Source: Prosthecobacter debontii
GTDB lineage: Bacteria > Verrucomicrobiota > Verrucomicrobiia > Verrucomicrobiales > Verrucomicrobiaceae
NCBI GenBank assembly: GCA_945869675.1
Contig: CAMBPS010000023.1
Span: 1 to 43,137 of the forward strand
Length of the DNA: 43,137 nt
Direction: 5' to 3'
In this document: positions 35,449 through 43,137 of the stretch, piece by piece
Numbering within the stretch: the first letter of the stretch is position 1
Layout: the number at the start of each line of letters is the position of its first letter
Made by a program: the position numbers and the translations under genes
The notes under the pieces: generated by a model
Told to the model about the DNA's origin: nothing
Database searches by the model: none
Seen by the model: the letters and a program-made list of their open reading frames with translations, nothing else

Positions 35449-35484
35449 GCGAGCTCAAATTGCGTGTTCTGCACAGTCCTATGG

Positions 35485-37344
35485 CTAGGCCTTGCTTTTG
35501 ACGAGAGACTCATAGGCTTTTTTAACGATCCAGCCGCTGTGAATCAGGGCGGCTTTGGACTCGTCCCGACTGCAACCCGTGAGCTCGGCAATGATGCGGA
35601 CAGCACGATCTCGCAGCTTCACGTTGGAAGGATTGACATCCACCATGAGATTGCTGATGACTTTGCCGACCTTGGTCATGGCTAAAGTGGTGATCATGTT
35701 CAGGATGAGCTTGGTCGCTGTGCCGGACTTCAGCCGCGTGGAACCAGTGAGGATCTCTGGGCCGACGTTGGGCGTGATCATGACGTCTGGCCGCCATGAG
35801 GCATCGGTCAGGCGCTTGGCGGCTAGCTTCATGGCGGGATTAAAACAGAGTAGCACCGTGAAAGCACGGCGCTTCTTGGCCTCGCGAATGGCACCCCAGA
35901 CAAAGGGAGTGCGGCCACTGGCGGCAATACCGATGACGACATCCTTCGGACCAACGACACGATTCTTCATGGCAAGGGCACCGCCCAGAACGTCATCTTC
36001 GGCACCTTCCACCGCACTCCAGATGGCCTGCCGACCACCAGCGATGATGCCCTGCACCTGCTCACGCGGCGCACGGAAGGTGGGCGGGATCTCGCTGGCA
36101 TCCAAGACGCCGAGGCGGCCGCTGGTGCCTGCGCCGGCATAAAAAAGTCGGCCACCACGTTCAAAAGCCTGCACCACCTTTGTGATGACTTGTTGGATGC
36201 TTTTCCGCTCAGCACGGATGGCTTGGCTCAAAGTCGCATCCTCGGAGAGCATGAGGTCGATCCCCTGCCCTAGCGGCATGGTGTCTAGCTTCCGTGATCG
36301 CGGATTCCTCAGCTCGGTCGGTGATGCAGCCAGCACAGCCATGTCGGCGATGACAGCAGGCAGAGCCCATTCAGCAGCGATTTCATGTGGCAGGGATAAG
36401 GCAGCCCCATGATGCGCCGCAGCCTGACGAGCCAGCACGACGGCCCCCACGACCGAGGACTCAACCACTGGCGTGACCTTCGCACTGGGCCAGGTTTGTT
36501 TCAGCCGGCGACTGACATCACGCAGAAAGCTCGGGTTCTTTAAAATGACGCCGCCGTTGAGCACAAACTCGACTGGATCACAACTATTGGGGATGAGCTG
36601 ATGCGCACAAGCACAGGCGTCCTCAGCCAGCATGGTTGCAGCTTCAGCTAACAAACGTTTGGAAAGCGCATCGCCCTTGGCGGCTGTGGCAAAGACAGTC
36701 ACGGCTAGACCGGCGATCTCGGTTTTAGCCGCATGAACGGACCAGGAAATGAGCTGCTCTGGCTCAGTGAAGAGCAGGGCATTTAAAATGGCGACACCAA
36801 GTGGCCCGAGCTTGCCGTGATGATCCAAATCAGCCATGACGGCACGCAGCGCACGTAGGCCTATGTCACAGGCGCTGGCACGATCTCCAATCACGTGACC
36901 ACGTCCGCCAACCTTGGCGGTGCGACCATCGAGTGCGCGGCCAAAACAGCAGGATCCTGTGCCACTCAAAACCAGCACACGCACGCTTGGCTTCTTGCCC
37001 TTCGGTGCGGCGGCGAGCGCCGTTTCAAGGTCATTGGTGGCAATGCATGGCACGGCGGGCCAAATACGTGAGGCGACACGGTGTAGCCGGTCTTTATCCG
37101 AATCACTGCGCGCCCCTGCCATGCCAATGCCAATCGCTGACGGCGTCTGCGGCAGGCGGTCTGCGATGTCCCGCAGATGCCACTGAAGCTCACGATCTGA
37201 CATGAGGGACAGCACCGCAGGGCCTGTCTGAAAGGAAGCTAAGTTGCCGCCGGCTTCCCCGACGAGTAAAACGGAAGAGCGGGTGCCGCCGGCCTCAATC
37301 CCCAAATAGGCTGGCGTAGCTGTTTTCAGCGATTTCTTATTCAT
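35485..37344 (-). CDS. murQ: BadF-type amino-sugar kinase fused to MurQ etherase
   Basis: 619 residues from the ATG at 37344. The N-terminal domain (about 10-315) is a BadF/BadG/BcrA-type ASKHA kinase with GIEAGGTRS near 16-24 and SGTGS at 127-131, like GlcNAc or MurNAc kinases (MurK). The C-terminal domain (about 335-619) is N-acetylmuramic acid 6-phosphate etherase. It has SPTELRNPRS at 341 onward, AGAGTSGRLG at 403-412 and DASEIPPTF, with the catalytic Glu at 418. Together they could phosphorylate MurNAc and cleave its lactyl ether, giving GlcNAc-6-P and D-lactate. An earlier start at 37380 adds 12 residues. Confidence 0.9.
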   Translation of the reverse strand: MNKKSLKTATPAYLGIEAGGTRSSVLLVGEAGGNLASFQTGPAVLSLMSDRELQWHLRDIADRLPQTPSAIGIGMAGARSDSDKDRLHRVASRIWPAVPCIATNDLETALAAAPKGKKPSVRVLVLSGTGSCCFGRALDGRTAKVGGRGHVIGDRASACDIGLRALRAVMADLDHHGKLGPLGVAILNALLFTEPEQLISWSVHAAKTEIAGLAVTVFATAAKGDALSKRLLAEAATMLAEDACACAHQLIPNSCDPVEFVLNGGVILKNPSFLRDVSRRLKQTWPSAKVTPVVESSVVGAVVLARQAAAHHGAALSLPHEIAAEWALPAVIADMAVLAASPTELRNPRSRKLDTMPLGQGIDLMLSEDATLSQAIRAERKSIQQVITKVVQAFERGGRLFYAGAGTSGRLGVLDASEIPPTFRAPREQVQGIIAGGRQAIWSAVEGAEDDVLGGALAMKNRVVGPKDVVIGIAASGRTPFVWGAIREAKKRRAFTVLLCFNPAMKLAAKRLTDASWRPDVMITPNVGPEILTGSTRLKSGTATKLILNMITTLAMTKVGKVISNLMVDVNPSNVKLRDRAVRIIAELTGCSRDESKAALIHSGWIVKKAYESLVKSKA

Positions 37345-37397
37345 GCAGCCTAGCCTAGACAAGGCTGCATGAACTAGCAATCAGGATGCGGACCGTT

Positions 37398-38867
37398 TTA
37401 GGCAAAGAGCTTGGTCACGGGCTTGGCCTTCACCAGTTCGCGCGGTTGGTTGAGATGATTGTGAACGATCGTCTCTGGGTCGATGCCGACCGCATGGTAA
37501 ATGGTGGCCAACAGCTCAGTCGGATGGACGGCGTCTTCCGCTGGGGAGGAGCCGGTTTTATCGGACTTGCCATGGATGTAACCACGCTTGATGCCCGCGC
37601 CACCGATGATGGCGGTGTAGCAATAAGGCCAATGGTCACGGCCATCGGCACTGTTCCCATTGCCAGAAGTGGAGACACCTTTTTCCGGACTGCGACCAAA
37701 TTCACCCAGAGCGACGACGAGTGTCTCATCGAGCAAACCACTGGCATCCAGATCTTCAAAGAGAGCACTGAGACCTTGATCCAGCATGGGGCCACTTTGG
37801 TCCTTCATGCGCTTGGTCAGGCCCACGTGATGATCCCAGGAATGATTGTCCGAGTTCGCCACTTTCGGCCAAATCAACTCGACCACCCGCGTGCCGGCTT
37901 CGATCAAGCGGCGGGCCAACATGCAGCTCTGGCCAAAGGTATTGCGACCGTAGCGATCACGCAGTTTGGGCGACTCCCGATCCAAGGCAAAGGCATCACG
38001 TGCACGACCGCTGGCGATGAGGTTCAAAGCTTGATCGTAGTAGCTATCGAGACTCATGTCTTTCACCGCAGCTTCAATCGTGGGCATTTGGTCATTGAGA
38101 GCATCACGAAGCTTCGCACGGCGCTGGAGGCGGACGCTGAAGAGATCCGGGCGCAGCTGAAGGTCTTCGATTTTAATGCGATCCATCTTGCCCATGTCGA
38201 GATCATCGCCATCCGGATAGAGCGTGTAAGGATCGTAGGCTTTGCCGAGGAAACCAGCCGTGCCGCCTTTGCCGACGACATTGGATTCCTGCAACGGGCG
38301 CGGCAGCATGACGAAGGGCAGCATCGGCTCATCCATCGGCTTCAGGCGGATGATGTTGCTCCCAAAGTTTGGGTAGTCTTTGCCGTTCGGTGGTTCGAGC
38401 TGACCGGAAGGGCTGACTTTATCCGTGGTGTAGCCCGTCATGATCTGATAGATGGCTGCCGTGTGATTGAACAATCCATTGGGCGTGTAGCTCATGGAAT
38501 TGATCATGGTGAATTTGTCATTCACCTTGGCTAACTGGGGCAGGATTTCCGTGAAATGATGCCCTGGCACCTTGGTCGGGATCGTCTTGAAAGCCGAGCG
38601 AACCTTGTCCGGCACATTCTCCTTCGGATCCCAAAGGTCCAAATGACTCGGGCCGCCCTGAAGGTAAATCATGAGCACATGCTTTGCTTTTCCCCAGCCT
38701 GCACGACCTGCGGCCGCAGAATTGACGGAGGCTGCTTGGGCACGGAACATGCCATTGAGCGTCAGTCCCATCATGGAGGCACCGCCCACACGCAGGATGT
38801 CTCGGCGGGTCATGCCGAGGTCTTTGTCACACAGGTCTTTGCCGAGAGCGCCAGGAATACGGAACAT
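37398..38867 (-). CDS. Tat-exported DUF1501 protein
   Basis: 489 residues. The N-terminus has the twin-arginine motif [15 protein letters not shown] (residues 20-34). The domain opens [26 protein letters not shown], and the C-terminal half has [10 protein letters not shown] and GRDHWPYCY. These are standard DUF1501 features related to the alkaline phosphatase/sulfatase fold. Members in this bacterial group usually sit next to a DUF1549/DUF1553 cytochrome-type gene, which is absent here. The start is followed at once by the usual [14 protein letters not shown] leader. The minus-strand bases before the ATG are CCTCCTCCTC, so no Shine-Dalgarno sequence is present. Confidence 0.92.
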   Translation of the reverse strand: MFRIPGALGKDLCDKDLGMTRRDILRVGGASMMGLTLNGMFRAQAASVNSAAAGRAGWGKAKHVLMIYLQGGPSHLDLWDPKENVPDKVRSAFKTIPTKVPGHHFTEILPQLAKVNDKFTMINSMSYTPNGLFNHTAAIYQIMTGYTTDKVSPSGQLEPPNGKDYPNFGSNIIRLKPMDEPMLPFVMLPRPLQESNVVGKGGTAGFLGKAYDPYTLYPDGDDLDMGKMDRIKIEDLQLRPDLFSVRLQRRAKLRDALNDQMPTIEAAVKDMSLDSYYDQALNLIASGRARDAFALDRESPKLRDRYGRNTFGQSCMLARRLIEAGTRVVELIWPKVANSDNHSWDHHVGLTKRMKDQSGPMLDQGLSALFEDLDASGLLDETLVVALGEFGRSPEKGVSTSGNGNSADGRDHWPYCYTAIIGGAGIKRGYIHGKSDKTGSSPAEDAVHPTELLATIYHAVGIDPETIVHNHLNQPRELVKAKPVTKLFA

Positions 38868-39200
38868 AAGAGGAGGAGGTTAAATTGACATCTGAGCCGT
38901 TGAAAACCAGCCAAGAAGTTCAGACAGCGAAAACGATCCTCACTGCCTAATCTTGCGTCCAAGCCCACTTCAGTCGAAAAATCCATCTTGAGGCGGGAAA
39001 GCGCCATCCTTTGAACTTCTTGACGCCGTCGGCTCAATCTAGCTATTTTGGGTAAATAAAAAAGGTGGCTGCCTTACTCAGACGTCCGACAAAAGACTCA
39101 TCGCGAAAAACACCCCGATGAGGTGAAATTTACACCTGCAGTCGTTCTTCCCATCCATTAGCAAGGGAGAGCCCGCATCAGAAATGCTCATTTTATGCAT
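38868..39200. other. Gene-free stretch between DUF1501 and OMP genes
   Basis: About 330 bp before the divergent outer-membrane-protein promoter. Only short ORFs occur, none with a family motif. On the plus strand the bases AGGAGGAGGTTAAATTGACA (38872-38891) look like a good Shine-Dalgarno site, but the frame after the TTG closes after about 20 codons, so I do not call a gene. I see no strong hairpin. The region probably carries the DUF1501 promoter on its left side. Confidence 0.5.
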
Positions 39201-39228
39201 TTGACAGCCTCTAGGAAGCCCATAAACT
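39201..39228 (+). promoter_or_regulatory. Predicted sigma-70-type promoter of the OMP gene
   Basis: TTGACA (39201-39206) is a perfect -35 hexamer. After 16 bases comes TAAACT (39223-39228), a -10 with four of six consensus bases. Transcription from here would give a leader of about 58 bases before the ATG at 39294, with the A-rich TAAAATAAATACC just upstream of the start and no Shine-Dalgarno sequence. Confidence 0.6.
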
Positions 39229-39293
39229 CCAGACCGCTGCAGCTTGCTGGGTTTAACCAGTCTGCAACAGACAACCAAACTAAAATAAATACC

Positions 39294-39983
39294 ATGATCA
39301 AAAAGACACTCGCCCTCCTGGCTCTGGCTGTCGTCACCACGACCGCACAAGCTGGCACTTCTGCTCCTTCCGGCAAAGGCGTTATCGCCCCTACCATCGA
39401 GCCAGAATCATCCATCTCCTACTCGAACATTTCGCTCTCCAAGCAATACGCTTCAGGTAACCTATCACTCGGCGGCCCTAGCGGTCAGAAGATTGATTTA
39501 GATCTCGACGGAGTTGCTCTGGCTATTGAATATTCTCCCGTCAATAATCTCTACGTCGCTCTTGGCGGTTCATACAATGAAATTGAAGCCTCAGCCAACA
39601 TCGGTCCTTTTAGCCAAAGCATCAATCTTGGTGACTATTGGACAGCCAATGCTGGCATTGGTGGATACATCCCACTGACAGGCAACATCCATTTCGTCAC
39701 CGAACTGGGTGCTAACTATGCTGATTTCCTGAACCAGGACAATGCTTGGGGTATCTATGTGACTCCACACCTCCGTGCTAGCTTCGGTAAATTTGAAACA
39801 CACCTTGGCGCTACCTATAACTCCAATGACTTTGCTAGCACCGAATGGAATGCTTTCCTTCGCCTGATCTACGCAGCAACTCCAGAACTTGACCTGTTTG
39901 TAACGGGTTCACTTGGTCTTTCGAGCGCCAATCCTGTTCAAGACGTCGATGGCGTAAGTGCTGGTCTCCGCTACAAGTTCTAA
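39294..39983 (+). CDS. Outer-membrane beta-barrel protein
   Basis: 229 residues from the ATG at 39294, which opens a signal peptide (MIKKTLALLALAVVTTTAQAG). An ATG at 39195 would place 33 residues before it. The body shows alternating strands typical of an eight-stranded OmpW/OmpX-like barrel (GVALAIEYSPVNNLYVALGG, WTANAGIGGYIPL, ETHLGATYN). It ends in GLRYKF, with the terminal Phe recognised by the Bam complex. It has its own consensus promoter and terminator, which suggests an abundant protein. The cargo, if any, is unknown. Confidence 0.85.
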   Translation: MIKKTLALLALAVVTTTAQAGTSAPSGKGVIAPTIEPESSISYSNISLSKQYASGNLSLGGPSGQKIDLDLDGVALAIEYSPVNNLYVALGGSYNEIEASANIGPFSQSINLGDYWTANAGIGGYIPLTGNIHFVTELGANYADFLNQDNAWGIYVTPHLRASFGKFETHLGATYNSNDFASTEWNAFLRLIYAATPELDLFVTGSLGLSSANPVQDVDGVSAGLRYKF

Positions 39984-40024
39984 TTCATTGCTTCCGGTTC
40001 ACGGAGGCAACTCAATCTAGGTTT

Positions 40025-40060
40025 AAACACGCACAGTCTCCCGGGCTGTGCGTGTTTTTT
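40025..40060 (+). terminator. Strong terminator after OMP gene
   Basis: AAACACGCACAG (40025-40036) pairs with CTGTGCGTGTTT (40046-40057) around a nine-base loop, and the T run continues to 40060. It is one of the best terminators in the window. It lies between converging genes and may also stop minus-strand transcription after the creatininase-family gene. Confidence 0.9.
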
Positions 40061-40072
40061 GTTGCCTCCTCA

Positions 40073-40849
40073 TCAAGGATGCTGATAAAGAGTGGCGATG
40101 TCTGCCTCCGCCAACTCCATCAAATAACCAGCGAACTTTTGGGTCAGGCGTTTGAAATACAGAGCGCCTTTCTCGGCGGTGGAATGCTGGGGGTCGCCTG
40201 AACCTGTATCGTTCGTCGCTTGCGTCCATGGACGCTGGGCCCAGGCCCATTTCTCTCTGAACGCGGTCAGCTTGGGGAGGTTATCAGTGCCGTTACCCCA
40301 ATCGCTTTTCGGCAACACCAGCTCAGGATGCAGATGCAGGATCAGGCTGGTCTCCCGCTCATCCGCATGGTCACCAACAATGGTAAAAATGTCTTTTCCG
40401 GCATCCATGCCGAACCAGTTCACCACACTGAGGTGCATCCTTGGATGTTTAGCCTGAAGCTCACGCAGCATCTGGCGGAAATCATTGCCACCGTGACCGT
40501 TAAACAACACAAATTTAAGCACGCCGACACCTTCCAGGGAGCTGAGGATGTCTTCCAAAACAGCTAACTGCGTGCTGGGATTCATGTTGATGCAAAAGGG
40601 AATGTCTAGCTGACCTGTCTGCACGCCAAAAGGAATGTTTGGCAGGATGACCACCTTAGCCCCAGCCTCCCAAGCAATACGGCCTGATTCAGCGACCATG
40701 GCTTCATTTTGGAGGCTATCCGTTGCGTAAGGCAAATGCCAGTTATGAGCCTCTGTGGCTCCCCAGGGTAAAACGGCGACGTCGTATTGAGTCGCGTTGA
40801 CTTGCTTCCAATTCGTTTCGGCAATCAGCCATGGGCGGGGTGGATTCAT
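40073..40849 (-). CDS. Creatininase family protein
   Basis: 258 residues from the ATG at 40849; an ATG at 40903 would add 18 residues and cannot be excluded. The zinc-binding motif GATEAHNWHLPYATD gives E33, H35 and D44, and FNGHGGNDFR is the second metal loop. The later HADERETSLILHL segment completes the site. The family covers creatininase, MftE-like peptidases, and enzymes of riboflavin or F420 breakdown. The true substrate is unresolved. It is a single cytoplasmic gene. Confidence 0.9.
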   Translation of the reverse strand: MNPPRPWLIAETNWKQVNATQYDVAVLPWGATEAHNWHLPYATDSLQNEAMVAESGRIAWEAGAKVVILPNIPFGVQTGQLDIPFCINMNPSTQLAVLEDILSSLEGVGVLKFVLFNGHGGNDFRQMLRELQAKHPRMHLSVVNWFGMDAGKDIFTIVGDHADERETSLILHLHPELVLPKSDWGNGTDNLPKLTAFREKWAWAQRPWTQATNDTGSGDPQHSTAEKGALYFKRLTQKFAGYLMELAEADIATLYQHP

Positions 40850-41024
40850 AGAAAGAGAATACAGCACGGGGCCTGCGAATTTTCCATTCAAGTCTGCGTT
40901 CATCCTGCTGACGAATTCAGCCCGCGCTGTCCTTTCGATGATGCAAGCGTGCCTAATTGCTTGATTTCCCCCTAGTTTCCTCGATTATCCGCGCCCCTAA
41001 AGCCAATCAACCGATCTTAGTCTG

Positions 41025-41747
41025 ATGAAATTTGCCATCTTTGGAGACATTCACGCCAATCTTGAGGCGCTCCAAACCGTGCTTTGGGATGCTCAGGAAC
41101 AAGGCTGTTCCAATTTTGTCTGTCTGGGTGACATCGTCGGATATGCCGCCAATCCATCGGAGTGCTTGGAGATCGTGCGCGAGCTTGGCTGCCCTGTTGT
41201 GCGGGGCAATCACGACGAAGGAGCTGCCAGCCTTAGCAATCTCGAAGAACTCAATCCCCTAGCCCAGGCGGCTCTCCTCTGGACACGCGCTCAACTCAGC
41301 GAAGAACAGCGCGATTGGCTGCGTGAATTAAAGCTCGTCCGTCAGGTGCGGGACTTTACCGTCGTGCACTCTACCTTGGATTCACCAGGCGCCTGGGGTT
41401 ATGTGACGAACCGCTTTGATGCGATGGCAAGCTTCAGCTACCAGTTCACCCAAGTCTGCTTTTACGGCCACACGCATGTGCCTCGTATCTTTGAAAAAGA
41501 CGATGCCGTGCGTGCGGCTCGCGGGAATGATGTGCAGCTCCAGCGCGGGGTGAAGTATTTTGTCAATGTCGGCAGTGTCGGTCAGCCGCGTGACGGTGAC
41601 TGGCGTGCCTCCTACGCCATTTATGATGTGACGGCGCAAACGATCTCCATCCGCCGAGTGGAGTATGATATCCAGACGACGCAGGATAAAATACGCGCCG
41701 CTGGGCTGCCCACCTTGCTGGCAGATCGCCTTTCCTTGGGCAAGTGA
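41025..41747 (+). CDS. Metallophosphoesterase (YfcE/Ap4A-hydrolase-like)
   Basis: 240 residues with the full calcineurin-like metal set: GDIHAN (D8, H10), LGDIVGY (D36), RGNHDE (N62, H63), then GHTHVP near residue 150 and NVGSVGQPRDGD. The fold matches YfcE/diadenosine-tetraphosphatase-like single-domain enzymes. It cleaves phosphodiesters or phosphomonoesters in the cytoplasm; the substrate is unknown. The GT9 gene starts 3 bp after its stop, so the two probably form an operon. No Shine-Dalgarno sequence precedes the start. Confidence 0.9.
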   Translation: MKFAIFGDIHANLEALQTVLWDAQEQGCSNFVCLGDIVGYAANPSECLEIVRELGCPVVRGNHDEGAASLSNLEELNPLAQAALLWTRAQLSEEQRDWLRELKLVRQVRDFTVVHSTLDSPGAWGYVTNRFDAMASFSYQFTQVCFYGHTHVPRIFEKDDAVRAARGNDVQLQRGVKYFVNVGSVGQPRDGDWRASYAIYDVTAQTISIRRVEYDIQTTQDKIRAAGLPTLLADRLSLGK

Positions 41748-41750
41748 TCC

Positions 41751-42758
41751 ATGAGTTTAGCCGCGTTGCCATCCCTCGCGGACTTCCGATCAGCCTTGAT
41801 CGTGAAACCCAGTTCACTGGGTGACATCGTTCACACTCTACCCGCCGTTCATGCCATCCGGCAGGCTTATCCAGAGCTCAAACTGCGCTGGTTAGCCAAT
41901 ACCGAGTGGTGTCCACTCATTCAAGGAACAGCTTGGCTGGATGAAGTCATTGCCTTTCCGCGCAAAACCTTTCGTGGAGTAACAGGAATCCTCCAAGCCA
42001 GACGCTGGGCACAAAAAGCGCTGCCAACCCAGGCTCCATCCGAAATTGTGCTCGATTTTCAAGGCCTCTTTCGCAGCGCTCTCCTGGCAAGGGCCAGTGG
42101 CTCCCGCCCCATTGTCGGTCTATCAGACTCTCGCGAAGGGGCCCGGCACCTGCACGATCACATCGTCCCTGTCAATGCCACAGCCCATGCCGTGGAGCGT
42201 TATCTCCAACTACCTCAAGCCTTCGGCATCCCTGTTGCAGCCAAAGATCTCAGCTTTCCATTGGCGGAGGGCAGCGCGCCAAAGAACTGGCCTGAGCGGG
42301 ATGACCTGATCGTCATCCACCCATGGTCACGTGGCGCAGGCAAATCCCTTTCTGATGAAGCCCTGCAGGCTCTTTGCGACAGCTTGGCACCCCACCCCGT
42401 CGTCCTCGTTGGTATGAGTGAGTCGAAAACACGGCCTAGAGGCGCACACATCGACGATTTCAGCCACCGCACCACCCTGCCAGAACTCATCTGGGCACTT
42501 CGACAGGCTCGCTGGGTCATCAGCGTGGACAGCGGCCCCATGCACATCGCTGCCGGGGTCAATGACCACACCCTCGGCATCCATACCTGGAGTGATCCCC
42601 GCAAAGTAGGCCCCTACAACCCCCGCGCCTGGGTTTGGAAAGCCGGTCGAATCGCCCGCCGCACCGAGTTTACGCCCGCTGAATCCACCCAAGACTGGAT
42701 CGTGACCCCTGAAGCAGCAGAACAAATCGCCGCTTTTGTAATCCAGCAGATCCGCTAA
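41751..42758 (+). CDS. Glycosyltransferase family 9 (heptosyltransferase-like)
   Basis: 335 residues. The N-terminal VKPSSLGDIVHTLPAVHAIRQ is the classical GT9 opening, and EIVLDFQGLFRSALLAR and VISVDSGPMHIAAGVND complete the donor site. These enzymes (WaaC/WaaF/WaaQ) add heptose to the lipopolysaccharide core at the inner face of the membrane. It follows the phosphoesterase gene with 3 bp between and may be coexpressed with the peptidase gene downstream. The exact sugar cannot be read from sequence. Confidence 0.9.
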   Translation: MSLAALPSLADFRSALIVKPSSLGDIVHTLPAVHAIRQAYPELKLRWLANTEWCPLIQGTAWLDEVIAFPRKTFRGVTGILQARRWAQKALPTQAPSEIVLDFQGLFRSALLARASGSRPIVGLSDSREGARHLHDHIVPVNATAHAVERYLQLPQAFGIPVAAKDLSFPLAEGSAPKNWPERDDLIVIHPWSRGAGKSLSDEALQALCDSLAPHPVVLVGMSESKTRPRGAHIDDFSHRTTLPELIWALRQARWVISVDSGPMHIAAGVNDHTLGIHTWSDPRKVGPYNPRAWVWKAGRIARRTEFTPAESTQDWIVTPEAAEQIAAFVIQQIR

Positions 42759-42845
42759 TGTGACTCTCCTCGCATGTCCTAGCTTGTCAGAACTGCTTGG
42801 AAATCGTTTATTAGCCCAGTTATTTCCTCAACCCATCAGCGTCTC

Positions 42846-43137
42846 ATGAATGTCACCGAACTCCTCGCCCGCGCCCGCAGTGCCTCCGGCCACAAGACCG
42901 AATACAAGCTCGGCAAAGGCGGAATGAAACCGCAAAACGCGCGTCCAGACTCCAGTGGCCAATGTGACTGCAGTGGCTATGTCGCTTGGTGCCTCGGCAT
43001 CAGCCGGCAGACCGACAATCCGTTTTACCTCAATCAAAATGGCGGCTGGATCGAGACCACCGCCGTGCATAAAGACATCCGCAGCAAAGTCGGCTTCTTC
43101 AGCGAGTGTGAGGCCCAGCCTGGCTGCATCGTCGTCT
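42846..43137 (+). CDS. NlpC/P60-like cysteine peptidase (partial)
   Basis: The gene starts with the ATG at 42846 and runs off the right edge after 97 codons. The active-site context is QCDCSGYVAWCLG, where the Cys before Ser-Gly-Tyr is the likely nucleophile. This matches NlpC/P60 or CHAP-type amidases that cut peptidoglycan or related amides. No signal peptide is visible in the first 20 residues (MNVTELLARARSASGHKTEY), so export or a cytoplasmic role is uncertain. The His and third residue of the triad lie beyond the window. Confidence 0.75.
   Translation, partial: MNVTELLARARSASGHKTEYKLGKGGMKPQNARPDSSGQCDCSGYVAWCLGISRQTDNPFYLNQNGGWIETTAVHKDIRSKVGFFSECEAQPGCIVV

Noticed and set aside
37386..38534. 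382-codon plus-strand ORF opposite the DUF1501 gene
   Set aside because: Shadow of a conserved gene with clear Tat and DUF1501 motifs on the other strand.
38872..38891. Strong Shine-Dalgarno-like AGGAGGAGG on the plus strand
   Set aside because: The TTG-initiated frame after it stops after about 20 codons; the purine run is simply the complement of the CT-rich leader of the DUF1501 gene.
1..43137. CRISPR arrays, transposases, prophage genes
   Set aside because: No regularly spaced short repeats, no DDE or tyrosine/serine recombinase motif and no phage structural genes were seen on either strand.

Overview
The window reads as chromosomal DNA of a free-living Gram-negative bacterium of the Planctomycetota-Verrucomicrobiota group, most likely Verrucomicrobiota (Prosthecobacter/Verrucomicrobiaceae-like). 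This is an inference from gene content: a Tat-exported DUF1501 protein, a formylglycine sulfatase, a DUF3604 protein, a PQQ-type propeller protein, a secreted sugar isomerase-like TIM barrel and an LplT-PlsC fusion, mixed with ordinary housekeeping genes. Coding density is high, with short single genes or 2-4 gene operons on both strands. I see no insertion sequence, prophage, CRISPR array or rRNA operon.

Layout. 1-2.0 kb: end of gltB and complete gltD (glutamate synthase). 2.0-2.46 kb: a 254-bp dispersed repeat, then a strongly structured candidate small RNA with an intrinsic terminator. 2.46-5.55 kb (minus): Dabb protein, nuoA, a small unknown protein, a secreted PQQ-type propeller and dtd. 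5.66-7.44 kb: glycyl-tRNA synthetase. 7.5-13.8 kb: secreted TIM barrel, YheT-type hydrolase, MGDG-synthase-like glycosyltransferase, several small exported or GAF proteins, ruvA. 13.86-15.3 kb: gnd. 15.4-19.1 kb: anchored OmpA protein followed by an ABC-2 exporter operon. 19.3-24.2 kb: GYF-2 membrane protein, inositol-monophosphatase-like enzyme, TPMT-like methyltransferase overlapping an LplT-PlsC fusion. 24.4-29.4 kb: HPP membrane protein, DUF2786-like protein, EF-hand membrane protein, DUF3604 enzyme. 29.4-34.4 kb: CPBP protease, tRNA-Leu(UAG), sulfatase, DUF4412 protein, OpgG/OpgD. 34.4-37.4 kb: methyltransferase, second repeat copy, a 48-aa zinc-ribbon protein too short for ordinary ORF calling, and a BadF-type amino-sugar kinase fused to MurQ. 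37.4-43.1 kb: DUF1501 protein, outer-membrane barrel, creatininase-family protein, phosphoesterase, GT9 glycosyltransferase and the start of an NlpC/P60-like peptidase.

Themes. Many products concern the cell envelope: glycolipid and phospholipid enzymes, peptidoglycan amino-sugar salvage, OmpA, OpgG, GT9 and NlpC/P60. Others are exported degradative or sensing proteins. The points most worth a second look are the near-identical repeat pair placed at 3' ends of genes, the structured RNA candidate after gltD, the kinase-MurQ fusion with its tiny zinc-ribbon neighbour, the apparent remnant of an acyl-ACP synthetase domain in the LplT-PlsC fusion, and the near absence of Shine-Dalgarno sequences at operon-leading genes.
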